From Cryptomeria japonica (taxonomy: Eukaryota > Streptophyta > Pinopsida > Cupressales > Cupressaceae): a DNA stretch of 60,000 bases. Both the position numbers and the translations under genes were made by a program. Positions within the stretch are counted from its first letter, which is position 1, and every line of letters starts with the position of its first letter. Below the pieces are notes generated by a model. It was not told where the DNA came from and searched no databases. It worked only from the letters and a program-made list of their open reading frames with translations. Below, piece after piece: positions 48,831-60,000 of this stretch. The stretch lies in assembly GCF_030272615.1 (NCBI RefSeq), contig NC_081406.1, positions 471,998,400-472,058,399 of the forward strand, read 5' to 3'.

Positions 48831-51800
48831 AGGCATTAATGATTCTGATGATGAACCGACAAAAGACTCTACTAGTGGTTCTAGCAATGGGAAGGAATGG
48901 GTGTTCCTGGCTATCAAGCAAGATGATCTGACACTAGAAGAGAATGTACCTAAAGAGAAGGAACTTGCTGCTAAAATTGAAGACAAGGATGAATGGGTAA
49001 TTTACAGTGGTTGTTCACATCATATGACTGGAGATAAAGGGAAGTTTCTGTCTTTGCAAGAATTTCATGGCAATCTAGTTAGATTTGGAGATAACAAAGC
49101 ATGTATGATCAAAGGAAAAAGAACTATATAATTGAATGGTAAGAACAATACAAACAATGTCTATTATGTTGAAGGTTGTAAGAATAATCTTTTGAGTGTA
49201 GGACAATTGGTAGATAAGGGATTTCAATTACAGTTCAAGGATGGAAAATGAAAAATCATTAATAGATCTAGCTTGGAGATTGCAACCGGTACACAAACAA
49301 AAGCTAATATATTTCATTTGAACTCCGGTGAGAAGTGTGTCATGTGAATTTTGATTGCATTGTGAATATCAGTTCAACTAAGGCAGTTAGGGATATACCT
49401 AAGATTATGAAGCCCTATAATTCAGTATGTAAAGAATGTCAAATGGGTAAATAGGTCAGAATCTCTTTTAGGAGTATACAAGATAAATCAAATGATGTTC
49501 TTTATCTTATTCATACTGATTTGTGTGGCCCTACTAGAGTTAAATTTTTTCAAGGTGATAGATATTTCGTGCTAATCATTGATGATTCTTCTAGAATGAT
49601 GTGGGTTACTTTTCTAAAAGAAAAATCTGAAGCATTTGAAAAGTTTAAAATCTTTAAGGCTAAAGTGGAAACTGAGATAGGATTGAAGATTAAATGTTTG
49701 AGATCAGATCATGGTGGAGAATTCACATCCGATGAGTTTTATAAGTTTTGTGAGAAGCATGGTATAAGAAGATAATTTTCTTCTCTCTAGACATCTCAGC
49801 AAAATGGAGTTGTGAAAAGGAAGAACATAACTATCTTGGATGTTGCTAGAACAATGATGATGGAAGCTAGTCTACCTCTTATCTACTAGAGAGAAGCAAT
49901 TAGCACAATAATTTATACATTCAACAGAATATATATCAAAGGAGAAACCAGTAAGATACCTTATGAATTATGGTTTGGCAATACACCTACAATTAAGTAT
50001 TTCAAAATTTTGGTAGTAAATGTTATATTAGAAGAGATGATATCATTGGAAAATTTGATCCTAGATGTGATAAGGCATATTTCTTGGTTATTCTAATGAA
50101 AGCAAAGAATATAGATGTTATAACAAGAGATTACAGAGAATTGTGGAGAGTGCTAATGTAAAAGTCGATGAGATGAACAAAAGTCAAATCAGAGTTTATG
50201 AGAAGGAACCGACAGTGAAAATGATTATATCTAAACCGGTAGCACCTTTACCGGAATAGAGTGTTGAACCAGTTACTCTGGTAGTATCAGAGAATTCTAT
50301 AGTAATTGAAGAATAGGGAAGAGGAACAGAAAGTCAAAAGACTCCTAGGTATGTAAGATTGAATCATTCAGAAGATCAGATCATTGGGGATAAGAGAAAT
50401 TGAGTGATGACAAGAAGAATACTAGCAACTAATGAGGTATGTATAATTTCACAAGTTGAACTGGTATCAATAATTGAGGCATGTAAAGATGAATATTGGT
50501 TGAAAGCTATGGAAGAATAATTAGATCAGATTGAGAAAAATAACACATGGACCTTGGTTCCCCGACCTAAAAATAAAAATGTTATTGGAACTAAATGGGT
50601 TTTTAGGAATAAATTGAATGAGGATGGTCAAGTTATAAGGAATAAGGCTAGATTGGTTTGTAAAGGATATACTTAGAATGAAGGAATTGATTATGGAGAG
50701 ACTTTTGCACATGTAGCTAGGATTGAAGATGTAAGATTATTTCTTACCTATGCTGCTTATAAAAACTACAAGGTTTATCAGATGTATGTTAAATATGCAT
50801 TCTTGAATGGGTATCTTGATGAGAAAGTTATATTGAGCAACCTGATGGTTTTCCACTATCAAATGATACAAATATGGTTTGTAGGTTAAGGAAAGATTTA
50901 TATGGATTGAAACAAGCACCTAGAGCTTGGTATGCAAGGTTGGATAAATATCTTTTGAAGCTTGGTTTTACTAAGGGAAATGCTGATAGTAATTTATATT
51001 ATAAGATCACTGCTGATGATATACTGGTTATTGAAGTATTTATTGATGACATTTTTTTTGGAGGTGAAGATAAGTTATGCATAACATTTTCTAAGAATAT
51101 GGAGAAAGAATTTGAGATGTCTATGATTGGTGAGTGAAATTTTTCTTAGGTTTGTAGATTACTCAGACTAAAAAAGGTATTTTTATCTGTCAAACAAAAT
51201 ATGCTAAGGAATTGTTGAAGAAATCTGGTATGGTAGATTCTAAACCGGTAAATACTCCTATGGTCACAAATGAGAAATTGACAAGAAAAGATGTTTCTGA
51301 ACTGGTAAATCCTACAAGATACAAATCTATGATTGGAGGTCTGCTTTATTTGACTCAGACTAGGCCTGACATTATGAATGTTGTTTGTATTGTTTCAATA
51401 TTTTTGAGTGATCCTAGAGAAAATCATGAGATTGCGGTGAAAAGGATTTTTAGATACTTGCAAGGTACATGAGAATATGGCTTGTGGTACCCTAAGGATG
51501 ATAAATTTACTTTATGTGCATATACAGATGTTGATTGGGATGGAGATGTTGATGACCGGAAAAGCACTACCGGTGGAGCTTTCTTTCTTGGAAAGAAGTT
51601 GATTTTATGGATCATCAAGAAATAGTCATGTACTTCTTTATCTACTACTGAAGCCGAGTATGTTGTTGTTGCTACTGACTGTACACAATTTTTATGGATG
51701 AAGCAAATATTGAAGGATATAAAGGTGGATTGTGATGCATCGATAGTTATTCACTGTGATAATTCTATTGCTATTGATATATCAAAGAATCCGATGTTTC

Positions 51801-51991
51801 ATTCTAAAACAAAGCACATATCTATCAAGTATAACTTTTTGAAGGAAAAGGTGGAAGAAAATGAAGTTATACTGGTTTATGTGAACACTAAAGAGTAGAT
51901 TGAAGATATTTTCACTAAACCTTTGCCAAAGGAATCATTTGAGTGCCTGAGAGATAGATTGGAAGTTTTTGCCCCTCCAGTAGAGACTTGA
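48831..51991 (+). pseudogene. Copia C pol: protease, integrase, RT, RNase H
   Basis: The protease box near 48990-49035 reads WVIYSGCSHHMTGD: the catalytic aspartate of DSG is tyrosine. About 54 bp are missing near 49337. The integrase covers 49520-49900 with LRSDHGGEFTSDEF near 49700-49740. The RT (50560-51180) has ALYGLKQAPRAWY-type sequence and catalytic VFIDDIFFGG near 51030-51065. RNase H ends with FHSKTKHISIKYNFLKEKV near 51800-51860, and pol ends at the TGA at 51989-51991. Stops include TAG at 49452-49454, 49798-49800, 50674-50676 and 51623-51625, all shared with copia B. Confidence 0.92.
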
Positions 51992-52358
51992 TTGATGCGG
52001 TTTGACATGAGTTTTTCATGCACTATTAGAGATACTATTCATTCCAATACTGATGTGGAATGCTACTACTCAGGGGGAGTAGTCAACTTTGTGATCTAGT
52101 GGTTTATATTTTTGCTTTGATATTTTAGTCAAATTTATGGCATTGATGTCAAAGGGGGAGAGATATTGATGTCAACAAGACAAAGGAAGAAAAAGAAAAA
52201 TTCAAAGGGGGAGAGATATGAATAAGAAAAGAAAAGGGAAAGATATTGACATTCAGAGCTGTATGCGGGAGATTGTTGGTTGTCTTCCATTGGGGGAGAC
52301 TTGTTTGGCATTTCTTGGTACTTAGATGTTTTTCACATCTAGTGTTTCCATAAATGCC

Positions 52359-52370
52359 AAAGGGGGAGAT
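52359..52370 (+). other. Copia C polypurine tract
   Basis: AAAGGGGGAGAT directly precedes the 3' LTR. Similar tracts lie near 52074, 52155, 52206 and 52293. Confidence 0.88.
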
Positions 52371-53588
52371 TGTTGGCCATTTGGTGGAACTGATTATGTG
52401 TTGCATTTATGTTTTGTCATTGATGCCAACACTATATTTTTGGATGCTTTACTGGCCCCTTCTTGTCCCGGTAGGTTGAGTGGTTTCAGGCTGAATTAGA
52501 TCCGACATGATCTGGTAGGCTCCAATATAGTTTGGTGATGAAATTGGCTTGTTCATTATTTTTATGCTTATATTTGGTCAGTTGGTTTTGGTCTGGTGAT
52601 CGGATGCTATCTTGTTTGCTTATAAACTTAGTTTCTGGTTTTGGCGAGGGTTTCACCGATAGAGCTTTTGATTAAGATCTTTGATGAATTGTATAAGTGG
52701 TGTTGGTGCAGATTCTAGTGGAGTTTCTAGATGCCGTTGGTGATCATGTTCAAGACTTGGCAGATGGAGATCATTATTGTAGCGTATGGACCTATACTGG
52801 GTCCCAGTTGATCTAGGTTATGGATTGGCTTTAATGTAACGTGTGGATTGGGCCTCTCAATGTATTTCTGGGATATCTTATGTGTTGGCTATTATTTGTT
52901 TGGTCTTAGGCAGACATGGTTTGTAATTATGTAATTGGTTTATTATCTGATGGCCGACCTAAATGTTTATGGTTGAGGGTTTGTATATATAGATGTAAGA
53001 TCTCATTGTAGATCATCATGGTTATGGTTAGAGGTCATGGTCAAGGAATGTAATGTGAGAATAATGTAATATCATCCAGGTAGAGGAGTTGGTCAATCAT
53101 TGGAGATTGAATTGGGTGTATGTAAGAGGATTTAGTCCTCTGGTATTGAGCTTAACCAAAACTATACTCAGGCATAGGAGATTCTATCTTTTGCAGTTCA
53201 ATACTTCTCTGGATTGTAGTCTGGATTTCTATGTAGTCAGTGAGTCTCCTTTTGTGATGAGAAATGCTCTCTAGGTTGTTGGCCTTCCTGCAAGTGCAGG
53301 CCCGTCATTTATAATTCACATACTTACTACAAAAGTATTATCTGACTATGGGTAGGCTTCCCACCATGGTTTTTCCCTTTACCAGGTTTTCCACATACAA
53401 ATATTGGTGTTATGTGGATGGTATTTATTCTATGATTATTGTTTATGCTTAATTGGTTTAATTTCTATTCTGGTATTAATGTTTTGGGTTCCGGTATAAA
53501 ATTTTAAATTGCTAATGGTTCTGCTAATCTATGACAACTGATTCACCCCCCCTCTCAGTTGTCTTCCATTTATTTGAACTCTCTAACA
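52371..53588 (+). repeat. Copia C 3' LTR
   Basis: 1218 bp, partner of 46540-47758. Confidence 0.95.
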
Positions 53589-53593
53589 TTATG

Positions 53594-53907
53594 TACTCTT
53601 GTATGGTTTATGAGATGTTCTATCATGCCTGATGCTTATAAAATGGATGGATATGATGCAATATGTTTTAAAAATAATATATGCTTGTGGATGCATGTTC
53701 TATTATGATGATACAATCATTTTCTATGTAATGCCTATATGATTATTATGAGATGCAATCCATGTACACAATGCAGTGCAATATATTTTTTATACTTTTT
53801 TATGTTTATTTTATGCATGACACAATGTATATGTGCTAATGTAAATGTATGTATGAGAATGATGTGCTAATGAGTGGTGTGTGCAGGATATGATACCATT
53901 ATGATTT
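53594..53907. other. Sequence between copia C and copia D
   Basis: AT-rich, with scattered TATGATGCAATATG-like pieces and no gene. Its last five bases, GATTT (53903-53907), would be the left target duplication of copia D. The partner lies outside the window. Confidence 0.45.
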
Positions 53908-55262
53908 TGATGGTATGATAAAATAATAAGGATCTAGTCAAGTACTAAGAGGGGGGAGTGAATTAATAGATAGAAAAACTAATATAAACTTTCACCAATC
54001 TCAGAATCAATCTCTCAAAGTAAACTATAAACTGACAAGTTAAACCACTGAACTATAAATACAATATCACTGTCAAGATAAACCGGTTGACTGTTATAAC
54101 AAATTACCAGTAAACAACTTGAAACTTATAAACATCCAAACACTATACTAATATAAATAAAACCTCATTTCAGATTATTGTCGGTTATCATAACTTATCA
54201 AAGTGGATTAAGTAGTTAAGAAATTCAACCATAGTAAACATAACCACAAAAAAATTCACCACTTGACACAATATTTTGACGTGGAAACCCAAATAGGAAA
54301 AACCACAGTGAGATGAGACTCACAAGATAACTATTTGAACCCTTCTTAAGTTTGCCCTGTTAGGAGCCAAGCCTGTTAAAGCTTTTACAAAAAGTCCTGT
54401 TAAGAACAGATCCTGTTAGGGACCACCTGGTTAAGGTATTGACTATAATTCCCTATTGGAAGCGACACCCTGTGAGGAGTAACATCAGTGGAGGATTTGA
54501 AATCCAAGCTAATGGACCACCTAGTTAGGGGATTTCACTGCTCTAATTGTTAGAAAACAACAGGAGTTTGCTGATCTATTTAAATAGCATTACACTTTCT
54601 TGTTCAGATCCTTTTCATGCTCCTATCTGCCTTTACACAAACTGGAGATACATCATCTGGTTTGGCAACCACACACTCAACTAACTCTGAAATAAAACAA
54701 CTCATCGAATTTATAAACAAATCAATAGGTCGGTAACACAACAAAAACCTAATTCTCTCATAGAGTTTACAAACAAATCAGTTCAAGTATGATTGTTGGA
54801 TTACATAACAATCTTTGCACATCATTCAAGATAACCTTGATTTCTCCTTGATCACCGCTTCATCGAACTCAGTAACTCATCACACATTTTTCATTACATG
54901 CAATATACTTTCTCATTCCCAAGATAAAAACCATTATCTCAATGCACCAAAAACACTTTGAAACTCTCTTCATCCAAAATGCATACATGTCATAATCATT
55001 ACTGCTCATTATAAGATCATAAAACAATACAACCAACTTAATTGGTTAGGGTTTATCAAATCAACAGGTAGGATTTACCGATTCAACTCTCCAATACTTA
55101 GCAATACCGGTTCACTCCACAAACTCACCTACCGGTTACAGTTCCCTTCACTATCTCTTCCTACTGGTTATAAAACAACATTATAACAATATCATTACCG
55201 GTTAATTGACATCAATGACAACATAACAAATCATTAATGCAATCTTCATGCAAATGCCAACA
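53908..55262 (-). repeat. Copia D 3' LTR
   Basis: 1355 bp. On the minus strand it runs TGTTGGCATTTGC...ATACCATCA. It holds several CCTGTTAGG-like motifs (54355-54440), ACCGGTT motifs and, on the minus strand, the TGGTTTTTCC...GGGTTTCCACGT module (54277-54307). Confidence 0.93.
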
Positions 55263-55276
55263 ATCTCCCCCTTTTG
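55263..55276 (-). other. Copia D polypurine tract
   Basis: On the minus strand CAAAAGGGGGAGAT directly precedes TGTTGGCATT. Confidence 0.88.
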
Positions 55277-55639
55277 CATTGATGGCAATAGAAATATCCA
55301 TACCATTGATTTCTATGATTGTGAATAGGAATCCTGGTTTACAATTTACCATGTACACTCCTTGTCTTCCGTTGGTAACTGGCTATAGACCTTCTTTCTA
55401 TAAATCATATAATTCTTCTCCCTAAAAATCACATAGTTCTTCTTCCCCTTTGACAACAATGCCAAAGTGAAAGTAAAACATGCAATGTCAAACTTCACTG
55501 TACAACATCAATAACCTACAACTTGATGCCCCCCTTGTGGAATAACTCCACTCTATATCAATCCTGTTGCAAAATTCTGCAAGTAGCTCCGGGACTGATG
55601 TACTCTACATCATGCTCAATTGACCTCATTAAGGGGTAC

Positions 55640-58600
55640 AACCCCTAGCTAACTTCTAAGATACTCAAAAGTAGTCTTAGGAAGAGGTTTAGTAAAGATA
55701 TCTACAAGCTGGTCCTTGGTAGAAACATGCTCCAAGATCACATCTTTACTTTGCACTTTTTCCCTCAAGAAATGATACTTCAATTCAATATGGTTGGTTC
55801 CTGTGTACAAAACAGGGTTCTTGGAAATATTTATGGCACTAGTATTGTCACATAATATCTTTACAAGTTCTGTAAACTTCATCTTGAAACCTTCCAGAAT
55901 GTGCCTCATCTAGATAGCTTGGGTACAATTCATATAAGCTGCAACATACTCACCTTCAACAATAGACTATGATATACAACTTTTCTTCTTGCTACTCCAT
56001 GAAATAAGTCTTCCTCCAAGAAAAATTCTCCATCGGTTGTGCTTTTTCTATCATCAACATTACCTGCCCAGTCTACATATGTATTAACCTTCAAGTCAAA
56101 TTTACCTTCATATGGATACCATAATCCATAGTCAATAGTACCTTTCAAATATCTGAATATCCTCTTGGTTGCTATCAAATGTGTTTCCTTAGGATTCTTC
56201 TAAAATATATCAACTAGACCAACTGCATGAGCTATATCTGGTCTACTATGAACAACATAGTACAATTTTCCAATCATTGACCTGTACTCCTTTTCATCAA
56301 CAAATGTGGCTTCATCTTCCTTAGATAACTTACAACCTATAACCATTGGTGTCCCAACTAGTTTACAGTCACTCATACCAAATGTCTTTAATACCTCTTT
56401 CACATACTTAGACTGTGTGATGAAAATACCACTCTTCATTTGTTGTATTTGCAAACCTATGAAATTTTTTATCTCTCCCACTAGAGACATTTCAAAGTCA
56501 CTTTTCATTTAATTTTCAAAGACATTCCTCATGTCATCATTGCCTCCAAATATGATATCATCCACAAACACTTCACTAACCAGTATCTTATCTCCTTCAG
56601 ATTTGAGATATATGTTTCTATCTTCACTGGTTCTTTGGAAACCTATCTTTATCAGGTGTGAATGAAGCCTTTTATATCATTCTCTCGGTGCTTTCTTTAA
56701 TCCATATAGTACCTTATGAAACATACATACCATGTCTTTTTCATCTGTCAAAGCATAACCATCTGGCTGCTCAATGTAGATTTCTTCTTCCAATATTCCA
56801 TTCAAAAACGTTGACTTCACATCCATCTAATATACTTTGAATCCCTTATGTGTTGCAAATGCAAGTGAAGTTAGGACACTTTCCAGTCTAGAAATTGGTG
56901 CAAAAGTCTCACCATAATCTTCTCCTTCTTCCTATGCATAACCTTTGCAAAGCAATCTACTTTGTTTCAGAATACTACACCATCTTCATTTAGCTTGTTC
57001 CTGAATACCCACTTAGTACCTATCACATTTTTATTCACCGGTCTGGGTACTAGGGTCCATGTATTGTTCTTGTAAAATTTTTTAAGCTCCTCCTCCATAT
57101 CTTTAACCCAATGATCATCTCCAAATGCTTCCTTAGCAGTTCTAGGCTCAATAGTGGAGATCATGCAAGAATTTTCTCTAATTCTTCTTCTATTTAACAC
57201 TCCAGCATCATTATCTCCAATAATCTGGTTAGACTTTTGATTGAGTCTCACATGCCTCAGAATAATATGATCATTATCTTCATGTTCATCTTCTTCATTA
57301 TCATCATCTTCTTTTGAATCTACCTATTTTAATTGAATTGGTACAACAACATTCTCTTTCCTAGTTTCAGGTTTCTTAGGTTCTAGTTCCAAAAACAAAA
57401 TGCAAAGGTCTTCATCCTTTTGCTCAACATTGGTTTCCCTTGAGACTTCAGGATATTCATCCACTCAAACATTAGCATTCTCAATGATTCTTTGTGTCCG
57501 GTTGTTATAACATTTGTAGGCCTTACTCTTGGTGGAGTAATCAAGAAATATACCTTCATCACTTTTAGCCTCAAACTTGCTAACATAGTCACCTCTCTTA
57601 ATAAAACATTTTCTACCAAATATCTTGAAATAACTAACATTAGGTGATCTACCATACCATTATTTATAAGGAGTCTTGTCTGTACCTCTTTTTACCAAAA
57701 TCTGATTCATAGTGTAGATAGTTGTGTTGACAGCTTCTCTCCAGAATTTTTTTGCTACACCTCCTTGTATCAACATTGTCCTAGTAGCTTCAACAATTGA
57801 CTGATTGTTCCTCTCTGCAATATTGTTCTACCGTGGTGTCCTTGGTGCAGAAAGATATCATTTGATACCATTTTCTTCACAATATCTAGTGAATTCCTCA
57901 GAAGTAAATTCACCTTGACTTGTCCTCAGACACTTTATTTTCTTACCACTCTCCTTTTCCGATAAGGCCATGAATTCCTTGAACTTACTAAATGCTTCTA
58001 TTTTATCCTTCAACAATGTGACCCACATCATCTTTGAGCAATTATCAGTGACGATCATAAAATATCTGTCACCTTGAATACTTTTAGTCCTCATTGGTCC
58101 ACAGAGGTCTGTATGAACCAAATCTAATAGATGTTCCGCTGAAAAATATTTGCTCGTAAAAGTTGAGGATGTCATGTTTCCCAACTGATATTCCTTACAT
58201 AAAGCATTAGTTGGTTTGTCCAACTGAGGTAAACCTCTCACTGTCTTGGACTTACTCGCTTTAACAATGTTATCAAAATTTATATGACAAAATATCCTAT
58301 GCCAAAGCCAACTATCATCTACTTTATCAATTAAATAGTTGTTGACTTTAGAATTCAAGTGAAACATGTTACCTTTAGTCTGCTTGCCAGTTGCAATCTA
58401 TTCACCTTTTCTCCCATAGATTTTGCACATACCATTATTAAACTCCAATGGATATCCTCTGTCATTGAGTTGAGCAACACTTAGAATATTGTGCTTTAAT
58501 CCTTCAGCCTAGTAGACATCATCTGCATCGCTCTTTCCATTAAGAGAAATAGTTCCCTTACCTTTAACCATGCAGGGTGAGTCATTACCAAATCTTACAA

Positions 58601-58870
58601 GTCCGCCATCAAATTCCTTCAAAGAAAGAAATTTTCTTTGGTCACAGGTGATATTATCTGAATAACCACTATCAATGATCCAATCATCAGAATTATCCAT
58701 GCGAGAAATTAAAGCCTTCTAATCAGATGTTTCCTCTTCAATGGCTACAAACACAATGTCTTCATTAGCATCACCCTCTGATTCCTGATCAGTGATACCA
58801 CCATCAAATGCAATAAGACAATCTCTTTTGCCTTTTCCCTTCTACTTAATGAACTTCTCTCGCTTGTGCT
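55640..58870 (-). pseudogene. Copia D pol: protease, integrase, RT, RNase H
   Basis: On the minus strand: protease near 58690-58640 with DDWIIDSGYSDNITCDQ (DSG kept), then GAG-pre-integrase (LWHRIFCHINFDNIVKASKS near 58320-58260) and integrase (HTDLCGPM near 58110, LRTSQGEFTSEEF near 57930-57890). The RT runs from about 57150 (NTWTLVPRPVNKNVIGTKWV) to 56200, with catalytic [11 protein letters not shown] near 56580-56548. RNase H follows (GLWYPYEGKFDLKVNTYVDWAG near 56120-56060, HIELKYHFLREKV near 55790) to about 55649. Several stops and shifts lie between 56510 and 56960 and elsewhere. Confidence 0.9.
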
Positions 58871-59723
58871 TATTATCAATATTAGGACAGTTAGTTGCAA
58901 TGTGTCCAATCTTGTTGCATGCAAAACATTTCAAAGGTAATTTACATTTGTATTTACTGGTACCTATGGGCAACCGCTTATCCAACAATGCTTCAAGCTC
59001 AACCAAATTGTCTTCATCATCAACTTCTTTGCTGGATCTAGATTCATAACTGTGACTGACATCTCTACTTTTCCTTATAGATGGGTTAGAAACTAAAGCT
59101 CTAAATGCAGATTTAGATTTCTGGACACTACCATCATATTAATTTAATTCAAAAGCAGTAAGCTTACCAATGATGGATTCAAGGGTTACCTTAGTTTTGT
59201 CAATTGACCTTAGCTCCTCAATGGCTGCAACTCAGATTGCATAGACTGGTAGCAGGGTTCTCAACACCTTACTAACCACTATGGAATCTTCCACTTTACC
59301 ACCAACACTCTTAATCTCACCAACTATCTCTTTTATCCTTTGACCATATTGTTGGATATTCTCACCTTTAGCCATTTGCATGTCATCAAACTTTCCTCTT
59401 ATACTCTCTTCCTTGACAATCTTCACATGTTCATCACCGCTATAAATCTCTTCAAGTTTCTTCCATACCTCATATGCAGGCTCCTGACCATGGACATTTA
59501 CATGTACTACATCAGACAAAGAACTGATAATAGCCTCCATTGCATGATCATTTTATTGTTGCTCTTTCTTCTAATCATCAGTCATAATCCCACTAGGTGC
59601 AAGATATTGAGTACCAACATATTCCCAGTATTGACTTCCTAGACTCTCGATATAAATTTTAATTCTATCACTCCATATTCTATAGTTCTCTCTATTAAAC
59701 TTCAGACCTTCCTTCTTCATCAT
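58871..59723 (-). pseudogene. Copia D gag
   Basis: The frame opens at ATGATG at 59723, 27 bp inside the PBS (MMKKEGLKFNRENYRIW). Two stops fall by codon 60 (the first is TAG). The core follows (VWKKLEEIYSGDEHVK near 59470-59420, QQYGQRIKEIVGEI). The CCHC knuckle CFACNKIGHIATNC lies near 58930-58889, after further stops. Confidence 0.88.
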
Positions 59724-59749
59724 GTTCTACAAGATCTTGGACTTGAGAA

Positions 59750-59761
59750 GCTCTGATACCA
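59750..59761 (-). other. Copia D primer binding site
   Basis: On the minus strand TGGTATCAGAGC, an exact initiator-Met tRNA complement, two bases from the 5' LTR. Confidence 0.95.
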
Positions 59762-59763
59762 AT

Positions 59764-60000
59764 TGATGGTATGATGAAAGAATAAGGATCCGATCAACTA
59801 ATGAGAGGGGATGGGGTGAATCAGTGGATAGATAAACTAATATAAACTTTCAACAATCTCAGAATCAATCTCTCAAAGTAAACTATAAACTGACAAGTTA
59901 AACCACTGAACTATAAATGCAATATCACTGTCAAGATAAACCGGTTGACTGTTATAATAGATTAACAGTAAACAACTTGAAACTTACAAACATCCAAATA
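59764..60000 (-). repeat. Copia D 5' LTR, partial
   Basis: The first 237 bases (plus-strand view) match 53908-54146. The rest lies beyond the window. Confidence 0.92.

Larger units (their letters stand above)
46540..53588 (+). mobile_element. Copia C: Ty1/copia LTR retrotransposon (same family as copia B)
   Basis: LTRs 46540-47758 and 52371-53588 run TGTTGGCC...CTAACA. TTATG flanks both ends (46535-46539 and 53589-53593). The internal region has PBS, gag with intact zinc knuckle, protease, integrase, RT, RNase H and PPT. Compared with copia B it has an extra T near 48660 and a deletion of about 54 bp near 49337 that removes part of the GAG-pre-integrase segment. Confidence 0.96.
53908..60000 (-). 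mobile_element. Copia D: Ty1/copia LTR retrotransposon, cut by window end
   Basis: The left LTR 53908-55262 and the start of the right LTR (59764 onward) share the TGATGGTATGAT edge and the following 230 bases with few differences. On the minus strand a PBS adjoins the right LTR and a PPT adjoins the left one. Gag, zinc knuckle, protease, integrase, RT and RNase H lie between. Decayed by many stops. Its knuckle CFACNKIGHIATNC and RT resemble B and C, while its LTR resembles the solo LTR at 44006. Confidence 0.93.

Noticed and set aside
59340-59642. Plus-strand frames opposite copia D gag and pol
   Set aside because: They are antisense shadows of recognised minus-strand coding sequence.

Overview
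This window looks like plant nuclear DNA made almost entirely of LTR retrotransposons nested in one another. I find no intact host gene, no rRNA or tRNA gene, and no bacterial-type feature. The base composition is AT-rich. The primer sites match plant initiator-Met tRNA in five elements (TGGTATCAGAGC and variants). The Ty3/gypsy Tat and Tekay lineages and the plant mobile domain all point to a seed plant with a large, repeat-rich genome. A gymnosperm is possible, but nothing here proves it.

Left part (1-38026). After 1.5 kb of unassigned flank, a minus-strand Ty3/gypsy Tat-lineage element (Tat1) spans 1541-38026, with near-matching 5-bp target duplications (CAAAT/TAAAT). Three later insertions split it, each bounded by its own target duplication: a 13.5 kb Tekay-like chromovirus (2182-15645, minus, TSD TAGGG) inside the Tat1 3' LTR; a Ty1/copia element A (20105-26619, plus, TSD AAATA) inside the reverse transcriptase; and a Ty1/copia element B (28071-35113, plus, TSD GTGGT/GAGGT) between protease and reverse transcriptase. 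With these removed, Tat1 reads on the minus strand as PBS, protease remnant, G-patch-like segment, RT, RNase H, a second (archaeal-like) RNase H, integrase, PPT. No gag is recognisable.

Right part (38032-60000). A second Tat-like 3' LTR end with PPT (to 40075, minus) is followed on the plus strand by a TATA box inside a hairpin, about 2.4 kb of unassigned and repetitive sequence, and a decayed plant mobile domain (PMD) gene (42945-44005, continuing 45486-46180). A copia-type solo LTR (44006-45480, TSD TCCAT) splits the PMD gene. The arrangement suggests an antisense accessory ORF carried by a Tat element. Copia C (46540-53588, plus, TSD TTATG), the same family as B, and copia D (53908 to beyond the window end, minus) follow.

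All coding regions are decayed. A recurring pattern is TAG in place of CAG at expected glutamine positions. This fits deamination of methylated CHG cytosines, although four such TAGs are shared by the two independent insertions B and C. The most unusual items are the PMD antisense ORF with its own promoter-like hairpin, the shared TAG codons, telomere-motif hairpins inside the Tekay LTR, and palindrome clusters in the Tat1 U3.
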